Assembly: GCA_016703945.1 (NCBI GenBank)
Contig: JADJBC010000059.1
Span: forward strand, 186,001-250,000
From: Candidatus Aalborgicola danicus
GTDB taxonomy: Bacteria > Pseudomonadota > Gammaproteobacteria > Burkholderiales > Burkholderiaceae_C
Reading direction: 5' to 3'
DNA length: 64,000 bases
A program made the position numbers and the translations under genes. Shown piece after piece: positions 25,006-33,497 of this stretch. The notes beneath the pieces are model-generated. The model worked only from the letters and a program-made list of their open reading frames with translations. It searched no databases and was not told where the DNA came from. Position 1 is the stretch's first letter, and each line of letters opens with the position of its first letter.

Positions 25006-25179
25006 GGCTCCGGTTGGAGGAAGTAACGTGGAATTCAAAAGTGAAATTTTCAAAAGGTAGGGTCGCCCCAAATTGACCGCTGGCTGCGCATCGCCTACAT
25101 TGGGCGCGGGTTTTCAACGCCAAATTATCGACGCGTCAGGCAACCGACGGCTTCAGGCAACAACAATGACCACGACACC

Positions 25180-26568
25180 ATGAGCAAACTGTCACTACTG
25201 GACCTGGGCTTTTTCATTGCTGAGACCGCTGCCAGCCCCAAACACGTGGGCGGTTTGCTGATCTTCCAGCGCCCACCCAAAGCGGGTGCCGGATTTGCGA
25301 AGAACCTCTACCAGGCCTATGTCGCCGCGACCGATGTCAAACCACCGTTCAACCGGGTGATCCAGTTCCCGCTGGGCGCGTTGCCCCATTGGCAAGCGAT
25401 CGACAAACTCGACATGTCGCAGCACGTGTACTTTCACACGCTGCCCAAAGCCGGCAATGACCGCAAGGCGCTGTACGATTTTGTATCCAGATTGCACACA
25501 CCCATGCTGGACCGTAGTCGACCGCTGTGGGAGGTGCATGTGATCGACGGCCTGCCCGAGGGCAAGTTCGCGCTGTACCAGAAGATGCACCATGCCTACG
25601 CCGACGGTGTGACCATGGCGCGCTGGACGGCTGAGGGCTGCTCCACTGCACCAACCGACATGCAATTGACGCCGGTCTGGACCCTCAAACACGGTGCCTA
25701 CGCAGGTCGGCGCAACAAGACCAACAGTGACCTGCTGCACATGACCTGGAAAGAGGTCACCGGCAATACGCGGCGCTTTCTGGGCATCGGCCGGTTGGCG
25801 GCCATGCTGTTCCTGGAAAGCGTCAAGCTGACCAAAAACGCCATCGCCTTGCCGTTTGTATCCAGCGCCAAGACGCCACTCACGGGTCAGGTCACCTCCG
25901 GGCGGCAATTCGCGTCCGCAGGAGTTTCCATGGAGCGGGTCAACGCCATCCGCACCCGCACGCGCTCGACCCTGAACCACATTGCGCTGACCTGTCTGGA
26001 TGGTGCCTTGCGCAAGTACCTGAACGATCAGGGCGTCGAACTGAAACGCCCCATCACGATCCAGATGCCGGTCAATTTGCGCAAGGAAGGCGAGAAGACG
26101 GCGGGCAACAAAATCGGCATCATCCAGGTTGAACTGTCACCGCCCACCGACGACCCCTATGTTCGCCTGCGCAACATTGGCTACAGCCTGCGCAATGTCC
26201 GCACCATGGTCGACAGTGTTGCACCCGAGGCGATTGAGTCTTACACCATCATCACCGGCTTGGTGGCCCAAATTGCGGAGATGCTCCAGCTCAGCAACAA
26301 AATGCCACCGATGGGCAACACACTGGTCTCCAACGTGCCCGGGCCCAAGGAGCATCTGTACATTCAGGGTGCACGAATGGACGAAATGCACCCCATCAGC
26401 ACGCTGCCGCCCAGCAACCTGCTGAACATCACGCTGTTCAGTTACGCCGGAGATTTGTATTTTGGCTTGATAGCGACCGACGAATTACCCAACCTGGAGC
26501 GCCTGGCCACCTACATTGCCGAAGCCTTCACAGAGTTGGAGACCTCGGTGCGCGACGCCCACGCCTGA
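25180..26568 (+). CDS. Wax ester synthase / diacylglycerol acyltransferase (WS/DGAT) family
   Basis: 462 residues. The active-site motif HHxxxDG appears as MHHAYADGVTM, and later family blocks are present: NHIALTCLDGALRKYL, PVNLRKEGEKTAGNKIG and NTLVSNVPGPKEHLY. The length is normal. Such enzymes esterify acyl-CoA with fatty alcohol or diacylglycerol to make storage lipid, usually at the inner membrane. It is a single gene with its own upstream space and no lipid genes adjacent. In Comamonadaceae many are annotated only as O-acyltransferase, and the substrate cannot be read from sequence. Confidence 0.9.
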   Translation: MSKLSLLDLGFFIAETAASPKHVGGLLIFQRPPKAGAGFAKNLYQAYVAATDVKPPFNRVIQFPLGALPHWQAIDKLDMSQHVYFHTLPKAGNDRKALYDFVSRLHTPMLDRSRPLWEVHVIDGLPEGKFALYQKMHHAYADGVTMARWTAEGCSTAPTDMQLTPVWTLKHGAYAGRRNKTNSDLLHMTWKEVTGNTRRFLGIGRLAAMLFLESVKLTKNAIALPFVSSAKTPLTGQVTSGRQFASAGVSMERVNAIRTRTRSTLNHIALTCLDGALRKYLNDQGVELKRPITIQMPVNLRKEGEKTAGNKIGIIQVELSPPTDDPYVRLRNIGYSLRNVRTMVDSVAPEAIESYTIITGLVAQIAEMLQLSNKMPPMGNTLVSNVPGPKEHLYIQGARMDEMHPISTLPPSNLLNITLFSYAGDLYFGLIATDELPNLERLATYIAEAFTELETSVRDAHA

Positions 26569-26572
26569 TGAG

Positions 26573-26666
26573 GACAAGCGTGGGGGTGGCAAATCCGCGC
26601 CGGGCCGCCCCAAGCGGATTTGGCCCCCTTGGGGGCCAGCGCAGTACGCGAAGCGACAAGCGTGGG
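26573..26666. repeat. Second repeat family: GC-rich intergenic hairpin element, copy A
   Basis: A GC-rich block with GGGCCGCCCCAAG and an inner hairpin GGCCCCC / GGGGGCC-like arms (around 26622-26643). It is bounded by the 12-base direct repeat GACAAGCGTGGG at 26573-26584 and 26655-26666. A related copy in reverse orientation lies at 43420-43485. It sits between convergent genes and could also act as a terminator. Confidence 0.6.
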
Positions 26667-26670
26667 AGTA

Positions 26671-27360
26671 TTAAGCTACACACCACGGAGCGGTATTGTG
26701 CGCCAAAGCCATCCACAAGGCCCAACCAGAACTCGCGGCCAGCGCCGCGCCCGCAAGGCGCACACCCCATTGGCCCGCACCGGCACCGGCAGGCGAGCCG
26801 TTCAGACGCAACCACAACCACGGTCCCAAGACCATGGTGACACTGGTGCCCACCGCAAACAAGGCCATCACCATGGCGCCTGCGGCCGGGTTGCCAGCCA
26901 AGGCTGCCACCATCAAGGCCGAATACAACAAACCGCAGGGCAGCAGCGCCCACAAAACGCCCAGCACCAGCGGGGCACCGCGCCCCCGTGTGGATGCAAA
27001 CGAACGGGTTCGTGCCCACACCTTGCGCGCGGCACTTTCCAACCACACGGGCTGGCGCGCCTGCACCAGCAACATCACACCCAGCACCAGGGCCGCAACA
27101 TGAAAAAGAGACCAAACCGGTCTCAAAGCAGCAGACTGCACGGTGAGCCACCCCAAGCCCTGCAATGAACCTGCAGCAAGGGCTCCAATCGCGGAATAAC
27201 CGACCACACGCCCGATCTGAAACACCCACAGGGAGGACGTGGTCCGGCCAGGCCCGGCGGCCTGGCTGATGCCCGCACAGGCAGCTCCGCACATCGCCAC
27301 GCAGTGAGGCCCCCCGACCAAGCCCATAAGCAGCGCGGTCAACGCCAAAGAAAATTGCAT
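26671..27360 (-). CDS. TauE/SafE (UreH-like) membrane protein of cco cluster
   Basis: 229 residues, strongly hydrophobic with about six membrane segments. It begins MQFSLALTALLMGLVGGPHC, with the conserved GGPHCVAMCGAAC cysteine/histidine motif typical of this sulfite-exporter-like family found next to cbb3 oxidase genes. The second half holds VLWALLPCGLLYSAL, the matching repeat motif with a Cys. Members beside ccoGHIS and hemN are thought to help copper or metal handling during oxidase assembly, but the role is unproven. It lies directly downstream of hemN on the same strand (9-base gap), probably one operon. Confidence 0.8.
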   Translation of the reverse strand: MQFSLALTALLMGLVGGPHCVAMCGAACAGISQAAGPGRTTSSLWVFQIGRVVGYSAIGALAAGSLQGLGWLTVQSAALRPVWSLFHVAALVLGVMLLVQARQPVWLESAARKVWARTRSFASTRGRGAPLVLGVLWALLPCGLLYSALMVAALAGNPAAGAMVMALFAVGTSVTMVLGPWLWLRLNGSPAGAGAGQWGVRLAGAALAASSGWALWMALAHNTAPWCVA

Positions 27361-27369
27361 AGGGTGATG

Positions 27370-28764
27370 CTAGATGATCTTGGAAAACTGTGCCCGGGTG
27401 CGGTCGCTCTGCAAATAGCGGTCAAACACCATGGCCACTGCGCGCACAAAGAACCAGCCTTGGGACGTGACCTGTATGCCCGTGGTGTCAATCACCACCA
27501 GGCCTTGCTCGACCAAGGTCTTCAAGTCCTCCAGTTCCTTGGCAAAGTAGGTGCGAAAGTCCACCAGGTACGCCAGATCAATGGACTCGAATTGAACCTG
27601 CCCCTGACACATCAGCGCCATGATGACCGCGCGACGCACCAAATCGTCACGCGACAAGGCCAATCCCCGTACCACCGGGAACAGCCCCTGGTCCAGCAAG
27701 TCGCAGTACTCTTCCATGGTCTTGGCATTCTGGCTGTAGGTAGCGCCAATGCGGCCAATGGAGGACACACCCAGTCCAATCAAGTCGCAATCCGGTTGTG
27801 TGCTGTAGCCCTGGAAGTTGCGGTGCAGCCGCCCCTGCCGCTTGGCTATCGCCAGCGCGTCCTGCGGCAACGCAAAATGGTCCATGCCAACATACACGTA
27901 CCCGGCTTCACCAAACGCGGCCAGCGACCGGGTCAGCATGGCCACCTTGGCAGCAGCCGTGGGAAGTTCAGCGGCTGCAATCCGACGTTGCGGTTTAAAG
28001 CGTTGCGGCAAATGGGCATAACCATAAAGCGCAATGCGATCCGGCCGAAGCGCGTTGACCTGCTCCAGGGTGCGGTCAAATGATTCGGGACTTTGCCGTG
28101 GAAGACCGTAGATCAGGTCCACATTGATCGACTCGAACCCCTTGGCCCGCGCAGTCTCTACCAGCCCAAACACCTGCTCTGCGGGCTGCACGCGGTGTAC
28201 GGCTTTCTGCACGGCAGGGTCAAAATCCTGTACGCCAAAACTCAGCCGGTTGAACCCGAGACGGGCCAACGTATCCAGCCGCGATTCGTCCACGGTACGT
28301 GGATCGATTTCAATCGAGTATTCACCCCCCGCAGCGAACGTAAAGCTGCGCCGCAACATCGCCAACATCTCGCACAACTCGTCATCCGTTAAAAACGTGG
28401 GGCTACCGCCACCGAGGTGTAATTGGCTGATGGTCTGCCCCATGCCGATGACCTGGGTATGCAAATCGACTTCTCGTGCCAGGTAGCGTAGGTAGGGGGC
28501 AGCACGATCATGGTGTTTGGTGATGATCTTGTTGCAGGCGCAGTAGTAACACAAGGACTCACAAAACGGTACATGGACATACAGCGACAGCGGCAATGAT
28601 CGATTTGCCACACCATGACGTCTTTGAACCAGGGCTTGGGCATAGTCGTTGGCACCAAAAGCTTCAACAAAACGGTCGGCGGTTGGGAACGACGTATAGC
28701 GCGGGCCAGGCACGTCGAATCGGCTCAACAATTCTTCGGACACGGTGTGGACAGCTACATTCAT
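27370..28764 (-). CDS. hemN: Oxygen-independent coproporphyrinogen III dehydrogenase HemN
   Basis: 464 residues from ATG 28764 (GGAG seven bases upstream). The radical-SAM cluster motif is CESLCYYCAC (CxxxCxxC), preceded by the family start VPGPRYTSFPTADRF. Other HemN blocks are LHLGGGSPTFL, SIEIDPRTVD, LSFGVQDFDPAVQKAVHRVQ and the C-terminal HemN region. It converts coproporphyrinogen III to protoporphyrinogen IX without oxygen, supplying haem for the cbb3 oxidase under microaerobic growth. A perfect FNR box lies about 53 bases upstream of its start, well placed for FNR activation. Divergent from fnr. Confidence 0.96.
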   Translation of the reverse strand: MNVAVHTVSEELLSRFDVPGPRYTSFPTADRFVEAFGANDYAQALVQRRHGVANRSLPLSLYVHVPFCESLCYYCACNKIITKHHDRAAPYLRYLAREVDLHTQVIGMGQTISQLHLGGGSPTFLTDDELCEMLAMLRRSFTFAAGGEYSIEIDPRTVDESRLDTLARLGFNRLSFGVQDFDPAVQKAVHRVQPAEQVFGLVETARAKGFESINVDLIYGLPRQSPESFDRTLEQVNALRPDRIALYGYAHLPQRFKPQRRIAAAELPTAAAKVAMLTRSLAAFGEAGYVYVGMDHFALPQDALAIAKRQGRLHRNFQGYSTQPDCDLIGLGVSSIGRIGATYSQNAKTMEEYCDLLDQGLFPVVRGLALSRDDLVRRAVIMALMCQGQVQFESIDLAYLVDFRTYFAKELEDLKTLVEQGLVVIDTTGIQVTSQGWFFVRAVAMVFDRYLQSDRTRAQFSKII

Positions 28765-28816
28765 GAAAACTCCGGGCAAACGGACCTAACTTTGCAACAA
28801 ATGATGTTTTCATTTC

Positions 28817-28830
28817 TTGATGTGAATCAA
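28817..28830. promoter_or_regulatory. FNR box between hemN and fnr
   Basis: TTGATGTGAATCAA is a perfect TTGAT-N4-ATCAA site. If it acts as a class II activator site (centre at -41.5) on hemN, transcription would start near 28782, leaving an 18-base leader. For fnr the same geometry would put the start past its ATG, so repression or autoregulation is more likely there. Confidence 0.8.
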
Positions 28831-28861
28831 GTAGAGCGAAAGTGGGTAAACTGTGAGCCAA

Positions 28862-29683
28862 ATGACAACTGGCACCACTATGCTTGAGCATGAAAATCCC
28901 CCTGGCGCGTGCCCCAATGTGCCTGTGCAACAGGTGATCAAGGTTGACTCCAAAGCCAACGCTTTGGGAGTTCATGCCATCAAAGTTGCCTGTTCCAACT
29001 GTAATCTTCGAGAGTTATGTATGCCCATGGGCTTGACGCCCACCGAGCTGGATCGCATTGAAGATGTGGTGGCCAGTCGACGCAAGATCAAACGCGGCAG
29101 CTTGTTGTTTCGCAATGGTGACAAGTTCACCAGCTTGTACGCTATTCGCACTGGTTTTTTCAAGACCTGTGTCGCGTCGGAAGACGGCCGGGACCAGGTC
29201 ACAGGCTTTCAAATGGCGGGCGAAGTGGTAGGACTGGACGGAATCGTCAACGACAACCACACCTGTGATGCGGTCGCGCTGGAGGACGCTGAGGTCTGCG
29301 TCATGCCTTTTGACCGGATTGAAGAGTTGTCCAGGGAAATCAGTTCTCTGCAGCGCCATGTGCACAAGATCATGAGCCGGGAAATCGTACGGGAAAACGG
29401 CGTCATGCTGCTACTGGGTAGCATGCGTGCAGAGGAGCGGCTGGCGGCATTTTTGCTGAATCTGGTGCAGCGCTTGCATGCCCGGGGTTTTTCGCAATCG
29501 GAAGTCGTGCTTCGGATGACCCGGGAAGAAATTGGCAGCTACCTGGGGCTGAAGCTGGAGACCGTCAGCCGCACATTTTCCAAGTTTGTCGAGGACGGCA
29601 TTATTGAAGTCAAACAACGCCATGTCCGTATCTTGAAGACCGACTCTTTGCACGAAATTGTCAACTCAAGAGTAGGCCACTAG
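28862..29683 (+). CDS. fnr: FNR-family oxygen-sensing transcription factor
   Basis: About 273 residues. Possible starts are GTG 28853, ATG 28862 and ATG 28880; none has a strong Shine-Dalgarno, and 28862 is taken. The N-terminal cluster ligands CSNCNLRELC (C-x2-C-x5-C) and a later Cys (HTCDAVAL) match the four [4Fe-4S] ligands of FNR. The cyclic-nucleotide-type beta-roll and dimer helix follow, then an HTH with LETVSRTF, the E-x2-S-R recognition pattern for TTGAT half-sites. It should activate hemN and the cco genes when oxygen falls; three matching boxes are in this window. Confidence 0.93.
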   Translation: MTTGTTMLEHENPPGACPNVPVQQVIKVDSKANALGVHAIKVACSNCNLRELCMPMGLTPTELDRIEDVVASRRKIKRGSLLFRNGDKFTSLYAIRTGFFKTCVASEDGRDQVTGFQMAGEVVGLDGIVNDNHTCDAVALEDAEVCVMPFDRIEELSREISSLQRHVHKIMSREIVRENGVMLLLGSMRAEERLAAFLLNLVQRLHARGFSQSEVVLRMTREEIGSYLGLKLETVSRTFSKFVEDGIIEVKQRHVRILKTDSLHEIVNSRVGH

Positions 29684-29706
29684 CTGCCGCTCGCCTGCTG
29701 CAAACT

Positions 29707-29997
29707 TCAACATGCACCGTCTTTAGGACAGCCGTCGGGGCGGTCACCCAATGGCATGGGGCAGCGATTCACCTCAAAAGGTGACATGGCCAGGAGTGTG
29801 GTCAAGCTGCTGGATACGATCGCGATTGCCCAGAATACAAAAAATGCCACGGTGTAAATCGCCTTGCGAGACCACTCCAATGGTGACCCAAACCATTGCA
29901 GGTCTTGCGGGTCTACCATTGCAAACACCAGCATCTCCAACACCCCTGCCATCAAGAAGGCGGGCCAGATAATCCACATCAATCGTTGTTGAAGCAT
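29707..29997 (-). CDS. Small two-helix membrane protein, cco-cluster associated
   Basis: 96 residues, preceded by GAGGTAA. Two membrane segments are clear (IIWPAFLMAGVLEMLVFAMV and YTVAFFVFWAIAIVSSSLTTLL) with a short loop containing WFGSPLEWSRKAIY. The tail is cysteine-containing (NRCPMPLGDRPDGCPKDGAC). I know no assigned function; similar small proteins occur at the end of ccoGH operons in betaproteobacteria. It starts five bases after the fixH stop, so it is probably co-transcribed with the oxidase assembly genes. Confidence 0.75.
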   Translation of the reverse strand: MLQQRLMWIIWPAFLMAGVLEMLVFAMVDPQDLQWFGSPLEWSRKAIYTVAFFVFWAIAIVSSSLTTLLAMSPFEVNRCPMPLGDRPDGCPKDGAC

Positions 29998-30002
29998 TTG
30001 GA

Positions 30003-30266
30003 TTACCTCGTGGCTTTCACCCCGGTCGCAGCGTGGTTGCGGGCCTGGGTGGCGGGCGCAAGGCTACTCGGATTATCGGCAAGGGTCTTGTTGATTTCGA
30101 TCCCTTTGCGGTAGTAGTCCTCGTCCACCAGAGTGTCCTTGCCGGACGCTGCCAGATAGAAGGTAATGAACGAGGCAACAACCACAACAGCAGGTCCCGC
30201 GATGACCATCCACACGTGTCCGAACTTCCACCAGGGCGCAGCCGGAGTCGATTGGGTTGGTTGCAT
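30003..30266 (-). CDS. fixH: FixH/CcoH family protein
   Basis: 87 residues from the ATG at 30266, with AAGGAG eight bases upstream; longer in-frame starts run into ccoG and are rejected. A short N-terminus leads to one membrane helix (GPAVVVVASFITFYLA) and a periplasmic stretch VDEDYYRKGIEIN, the conserved YYRKG-like motif of FixH/CcoH. FixH is needed for assembly or stability of cbb3 oxidase, together with CcoG, CcoI and CcoS. It is ten bases downstream of ccoG. Confidence 0.88.
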   Translation of the reverse strand: MQPTQSTPAAPWWKFGHVWMVIAGPAVVVVASFITFYLAASGKDTLVDEDYYRKGIEINKTLADNPSSLAPATQARNHAATGVKATR

Positions 30267-30276
30267 GAAATACTCC

Positions 30277-31740
30277 TTAACGTGGAACAATGAATACCGA
30301 TTTCTCGGACAGGCTTCCAGTGGTGCCCTGGCCCGAGATCTGAAAGTAAATCGTGTGTGAACCCGCTGCAGCCACATCATACGGAGCCTGCACCCGCACG
30401 GCCACCCAGCGGGCCTGCGTAGAGTCAACGCTGACCTCGGCTTCCGAGGCCACAGCCAATCCTGGCAAACCATTGACCGAGAGCGTATAGCGCTGTGCCG
30501 ACTCGGTGGCATTCATGATTTGCAGGCGGTACACGTTTTCGATGCGGCCGCCTTCGACGATACGTGCCAATACACCGCGATCACGGACCACATCCACCTT
30601 GAAGGGGGTGCGTGTGGCCAGGCTGATCACCATGGCCAACACCACTGTGCCCAGAATTGCCGAATAGACCAGCACCCGCGGCCGCAACACATGGCGCATG
30701 ACCTGAGCGCTGGTCCAGTGCTGGTTGACAGCGTTTTGCGTGGAGTATTTGACCAGACCGCGGGGGTATCCCATTTTGTCCATCACCGTGTCACACACAT
30801 CGGCACACGCGCCACAACCAATACATTCGTACTGCAAACCCTTGCGGATATCGATGCCGGTCGGACAAACCTGCACACACAAACTACAGTCCACACACGC
30901 GCCCAAATTCAGGGTCAGCGGATCCGCTTTGCGTGAACGCGCACCACGTGGCTCCCCACGCTCCTCGTCATAGGTCACGATCAAAGTGTCCTTGTCGAAC
31001 ATGGCGCTCTGGAAACGGGCATAGGGGCACATGTGTTTGCACACCTGTTCCCGCATAAAACCGGCGTTACCGTAGGTGGCAAAACCGTAAAACAAGGACC
31101 AGAAAATTTCCCACGACCCCATCTGCGCCTGGACAAATTCAACACCCAATTCCTTGATGGGCGTGAAGTAGCCTACAAAGGTGAACCCGGTCCACAAAGC
31201 CACGGCCAGCCACAAGAAATGCTTGGCGGCTTTGCGCAAGGTCTTGTCTGCCGTCCAGGGACCAGCATCTCGCCGCATACGGGCTGAGCGGTCACCCTCG
31301 GTCCTTTTTTCCAACCACAGGAATATTTCGGTATAGACCGTTTGCGGGCACGCATAACCACACCACAGACGGCCTGCTACGGCGGTAAACAGAAACAATG
31401 ACAGTGCCGAAATGACCAGAATCCCGGTCAGATAGATGAAGTCTTGCGGGTAAAGAACCAAACCAAAGATATAGAAGCGTCGGGCTCCCAAGTCAAACAA
31501 AACCGCCTGGCGTTGGCCCCACTCCAGCCAAGGCAGGCCATAAAACACCAACTGCGTCAAGAACACCATGCCCCAACGCCAATTCGAAAAAAGGCCTGAA
31601 ACACTGCGCGGATAGATCTTCTTGTGCGCTTCGTAAAGAGACACCATCACCGCATCGTCGTCAGAGGGCTGCGCAACCACTCCCTCTTGTGACGCAACAA
31701 TCGGAATAACCTTGCGCGGTAATGGGCTCCTGGGGTTCAA
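30277..31740 (-). CDS. ccoG: Cytochrome cbb3 oxidase accessory protein CcoG (polyferredoxin)
   Basis: Up to 487 residues. The frame opens at TTG 31740 with no clear ribosome site; a stop lies five codons upstream, and a GTG at 31680 or ATG at 31647 are alternatives. Features: the conserved VSLYEAHKKIYPRSVSG N-terminus, about five membrane helices, WCGYACPQTVYTE, the Cys-rich CKHMCPYARFQ, and two 4Fe-4S motifs (CVDCSLCVQVCPTGID and CIGCGACADVCD). The C-terminal third is an immunoglobulin-like periplasmic domain. CcoG reduces Cu(II) during CuB insertion into the oxidase. Part of the minus-strand cco cluster. Confidence 0.94.
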   Translation of the reverse strand: MNPRSPLPRKVIPIVASQEGVVAQPSDDDAVMVSLYEAHKKIYPRSVSGLFSNWRWGMVFLTQLVFYGLPWLEWGQRQAVLFDLGARRFYIFGLVLYPQDFIYLTGILVISALSLFLFTAVAGRLWCGYACPQTVYTEIFLWLEKRTEGDRSARMRRDAGPWTADKTLRKAAKHFLWLAVALWTGFTFVGYFTPIKELGVEFVQAQMGSWEIFWSLFYGFATYGNAGFMREQVCKHMCPYARFQSAMFDKDTLIVTYDEERGEPRGARSRKADPLTLNLGACVDCSLCVQVCPTGIDIRKGLQYECIGCGACADVCDTVMDKMGYPRGLVKYSTQNAVNQHWTSAQVMRHVLRPRVLVYSAILGTVVLAMVISLATRTPFKVDVVRDRGVLARIVEGGRIENVYRLQIMNATESAQRYTLSVNGLPGLAVASEAEVSVDSTQARWVAVRVQAPYDVAAAGSHTIYFQISGQGTTGSLSEKSVFIVPR

Positions 31741-31766
31741 ATGTCTATTCTTTCAAGAACCGTAGC

Positions 31767-32678
31767 TTATTTGGCTTTGGCGTTGTTGGACAAACCCCAT
31801 ACGTAGGCCGCCAGCACCCCGATCTGGCCATCGTTCAGCCGGTCAGCCTGTGCGGGCATCTGGTTGATTTTGCCGTTGTTGACCATGGCCACAATCGCAC
31901 TCTCGCCAAATCCGTGCAGCCAGATGTTGTCAGTCAGGTTGGGGGCACCCAGAGCCGGGTTGCCTTTACCGTCCATGCCGTGGCAGGCTGCGCAGGCCGC
32001 AAACTTCTCCTTGCCCAGATTGGCACGGACAGAGTCATTGGGGCTGTTGGACAGGCTCAACACATAGTGGGCTACGTTTTTGACATCATCGGCTGTACCC
32101 ACCGCTGCGGCCATGGGGGGCATATTGCCCATGCGGCCCTTGACAAGGGTTTCCTTGATGACCTCGGGGGCTCCGCCATGCAACCAATCAGCGTCGGTCA
32201 AGTTAGGAATACCTTTGGCACCCCGTGCGTCCGAGCCATGGCATTGCGAGCAGTTGTTCATGAACAAACGCTCACCAATGGCCTGGGCCTGCGGGTCACG
32301 CGCCACGTCTTCCGGCTTCATGCTGGCAAACTTGCTGTAGAGCGGAGCCACTTCCCGCTCACCTTTTTCTACTTCGGCCTTGTATTGGTCCGCTTGGCTC
32401 CAGCCAAGTTTTCCAGCGAATGTGCCCAAGCCTGGATACATTGCCAAGTACACAAAGGCGAACACGATGGTAATGACAAACAGCCACACCCACCAACGGG
32501 GCAAGGGGTTGTTCATCTCACGCAAGTCACCGTCCCAGACATGGCCAGTGGTGTTGTCGTTGGCCGTCATGGCTTTTGCCTTACCGCTGAACCACAGCAG
32601 TAAGATGCAAGCCACGATACTGACCAGCGTGATGCCGGCCACGTAGATCGACCAGAAGTTGCTTGTAAAGTCACTCAT
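31767..32678 (-). CDS. ccoP: cbb3 oxidase subunit III, dihaem cytochrome c (CcoP)
   Basis: 303 residues. The N-terminal part has two membrane helices around a DGDLREMNNPLPRWW motif typical of CcoP. Two c-type haem sites follow: CSQCH (about residue 140) and CAACH (about 225), each with a downstream methionine ligand (GNMPPM and NQMPA). It passes electrons from periplasmic cytochromes to CcoO/CcoN. It follows ccoQ by 20 bases in the order N-O-Q-P. Confidence 0.96.
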   Translation of the reverse strand: MSDFTSNFWSIYVAGITLVSIVACILLLWFSGKAKAMTANDNTTGHVWDGDLREMNNPLPRWWVWLFVITIVFAFVYLAMYPGLGTFAGKLGWSQADQYKAEVEKGEREVAPLYSKFASMKPEDVARDPQAQAIGERLFMNNCSQCHGSDARGAKGIPNLTDADWLHGGAPEVIKETLVKGRMGNMPPMAAAVGTADDVKNVAHYVLSLSNSPNDSVRANLGKEKFAACAACHGMDGKGNPALGAPNLTDNIWLHGFGESAIVAMVNNGKINQMPAQADRLNDGQIGVLAAYVWGLSNNAKAK

Positions 32679-32698
32679 TTCAAATCCTTTTTCTGGGG

Positions 32699-32842
32699 TC
32701 AGTCCTGCTCAAACGGCAGGTTGGCAGCTTCAGAGAAGTCGTTGGCCCGACGTTTGGACCAAGCCCACCACACAATGCCGATGAAGGTAATAAAGCTGGC
32801 CACGGTGGCCAGAGACCGAAGGGTGTTGATATCGATGTCCAT
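32699..32842 (-). CDS. ccoQ: cbb3 oxidase subunit CcoQ
   Basis: 47 residues, MDIDINTLRSLATVASFITF then GIVWWAWSKRRANDFSEAAN and a short tail. The start ATG at 32842 has GGGAG nine bases upstream. One membrane helix followed by WWAWSKRRxxxFxEAANLPF is the CcoQ signature. The small subunit stabilises the complex, particularly CcoP. It sits between ccoO and ccoP with 15- and 20-base gaps. Confidence 0.92.
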   Translation of the reverse strand: MDIDINTLRSLATVASFITFIGIVWWAWSKRRANDFSEAANLPFEQD

Positions 32843-32857
32843 GTGCGACTCCCGGGC

Positions 32858-33484
32858 TTATTTGAGCGCCAGGCCCAAGACCTGCAGATACGCAATCGTT
32901 GCGTCCAGCTCGGTCTTGCCTTTGACCTCTTCCACCGATTTGGCGATTTGCTCATCGGTATAAGGAACCCCGACGGTGCGCAGCGCCTTCATATGGGCTG
33001 GCATCACAGCGGCGTCGACCAAGGTCTTTTCAAGCCAGGGGTAGGCTGGCATGTTGGACTCGGGCACCAGATCACGCGGGTTGATCAAGTGGGTGCGATG
33101 CCAATCGTCGCTGTACTTGCCACCAACGCGGGCCAGATCGGGACCTGTGCGTTTGCTACCCCACTGGAAAGGATGGTCATACACCGACTCACCGGCAACC
33201 GAGTAGTGGCCATACCGCAGGGTCTCGGCCCGGAACGGACGAATCATCTGCGAATGGCAGTTGTAACAGCCTTCACGGGTGTAAATGTCACGCCCAGCCA
33301 ATTGCAATGCGGTGTACGGCTGCACACCCTTGATAGGCTCGGTTGTGGACTTCTGGAAGAACAGTGGAACGATTTCGACCATTCCACCGACCAGCAGGAC
33401 CAGCAAAATCAGCACGATCATCAAGAAGTTGTTGGTCTCGATCTTTTCGTGCGAAAAGCTGGAGTTTGCGTTGTTGTTAGCCAT
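32858..33484 (-). CDS. ccoO: cbb3 oxidase subunit II, monohaem cytochrome c (CcoO)
   Basis: 208 residues from ATG 33484 (AAAGGGAT upstream). One N-terminal membrane anchor (FLMIVLILLVLLVGGMVEIV) is followed by GRDIYTREGCYNCHSQMIRP with the single CxxCH haem site, then KRTGPDLARVGGKYSD and a methionine ligand in PESNMPAYPWL. Standard length. It anchors in the inner membrane and relays electrons from CcoP to CcoN. It starts 13 bases after the ccoN stop. Confidence 0.96.
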   Translation of the reverse strand: MANNNANSSFSHEKIETNNFLMIVLILLVLLVGGMVEIVPLFFQKSTTEPIKGVQPYTALQLAGRDIYTREGCYNCHSQMIRPFRAETLRYGHYSVAGESVYDHPFQWGSKRTGPDLARVGGKYSDDWHRTHLINPRDLVPESNMPAYPWLEKTLVDAAVMPAHMKALRTVGVPYTDEQIAKSVEEVKGKTELDATIAYLQVLGLALK

Positions 33485-33497
33485 GTTGTAATCCCTT

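Noticed and set aside
26608..26643. CRISPR-like or tRNA-like structure at the GC-rich hairpin
   Set aside because: Only one hairpin unit with two short flanking repeats; no spacer-repeat series and no cloverleaf. No CRISPR array was seen anywhere in the window.
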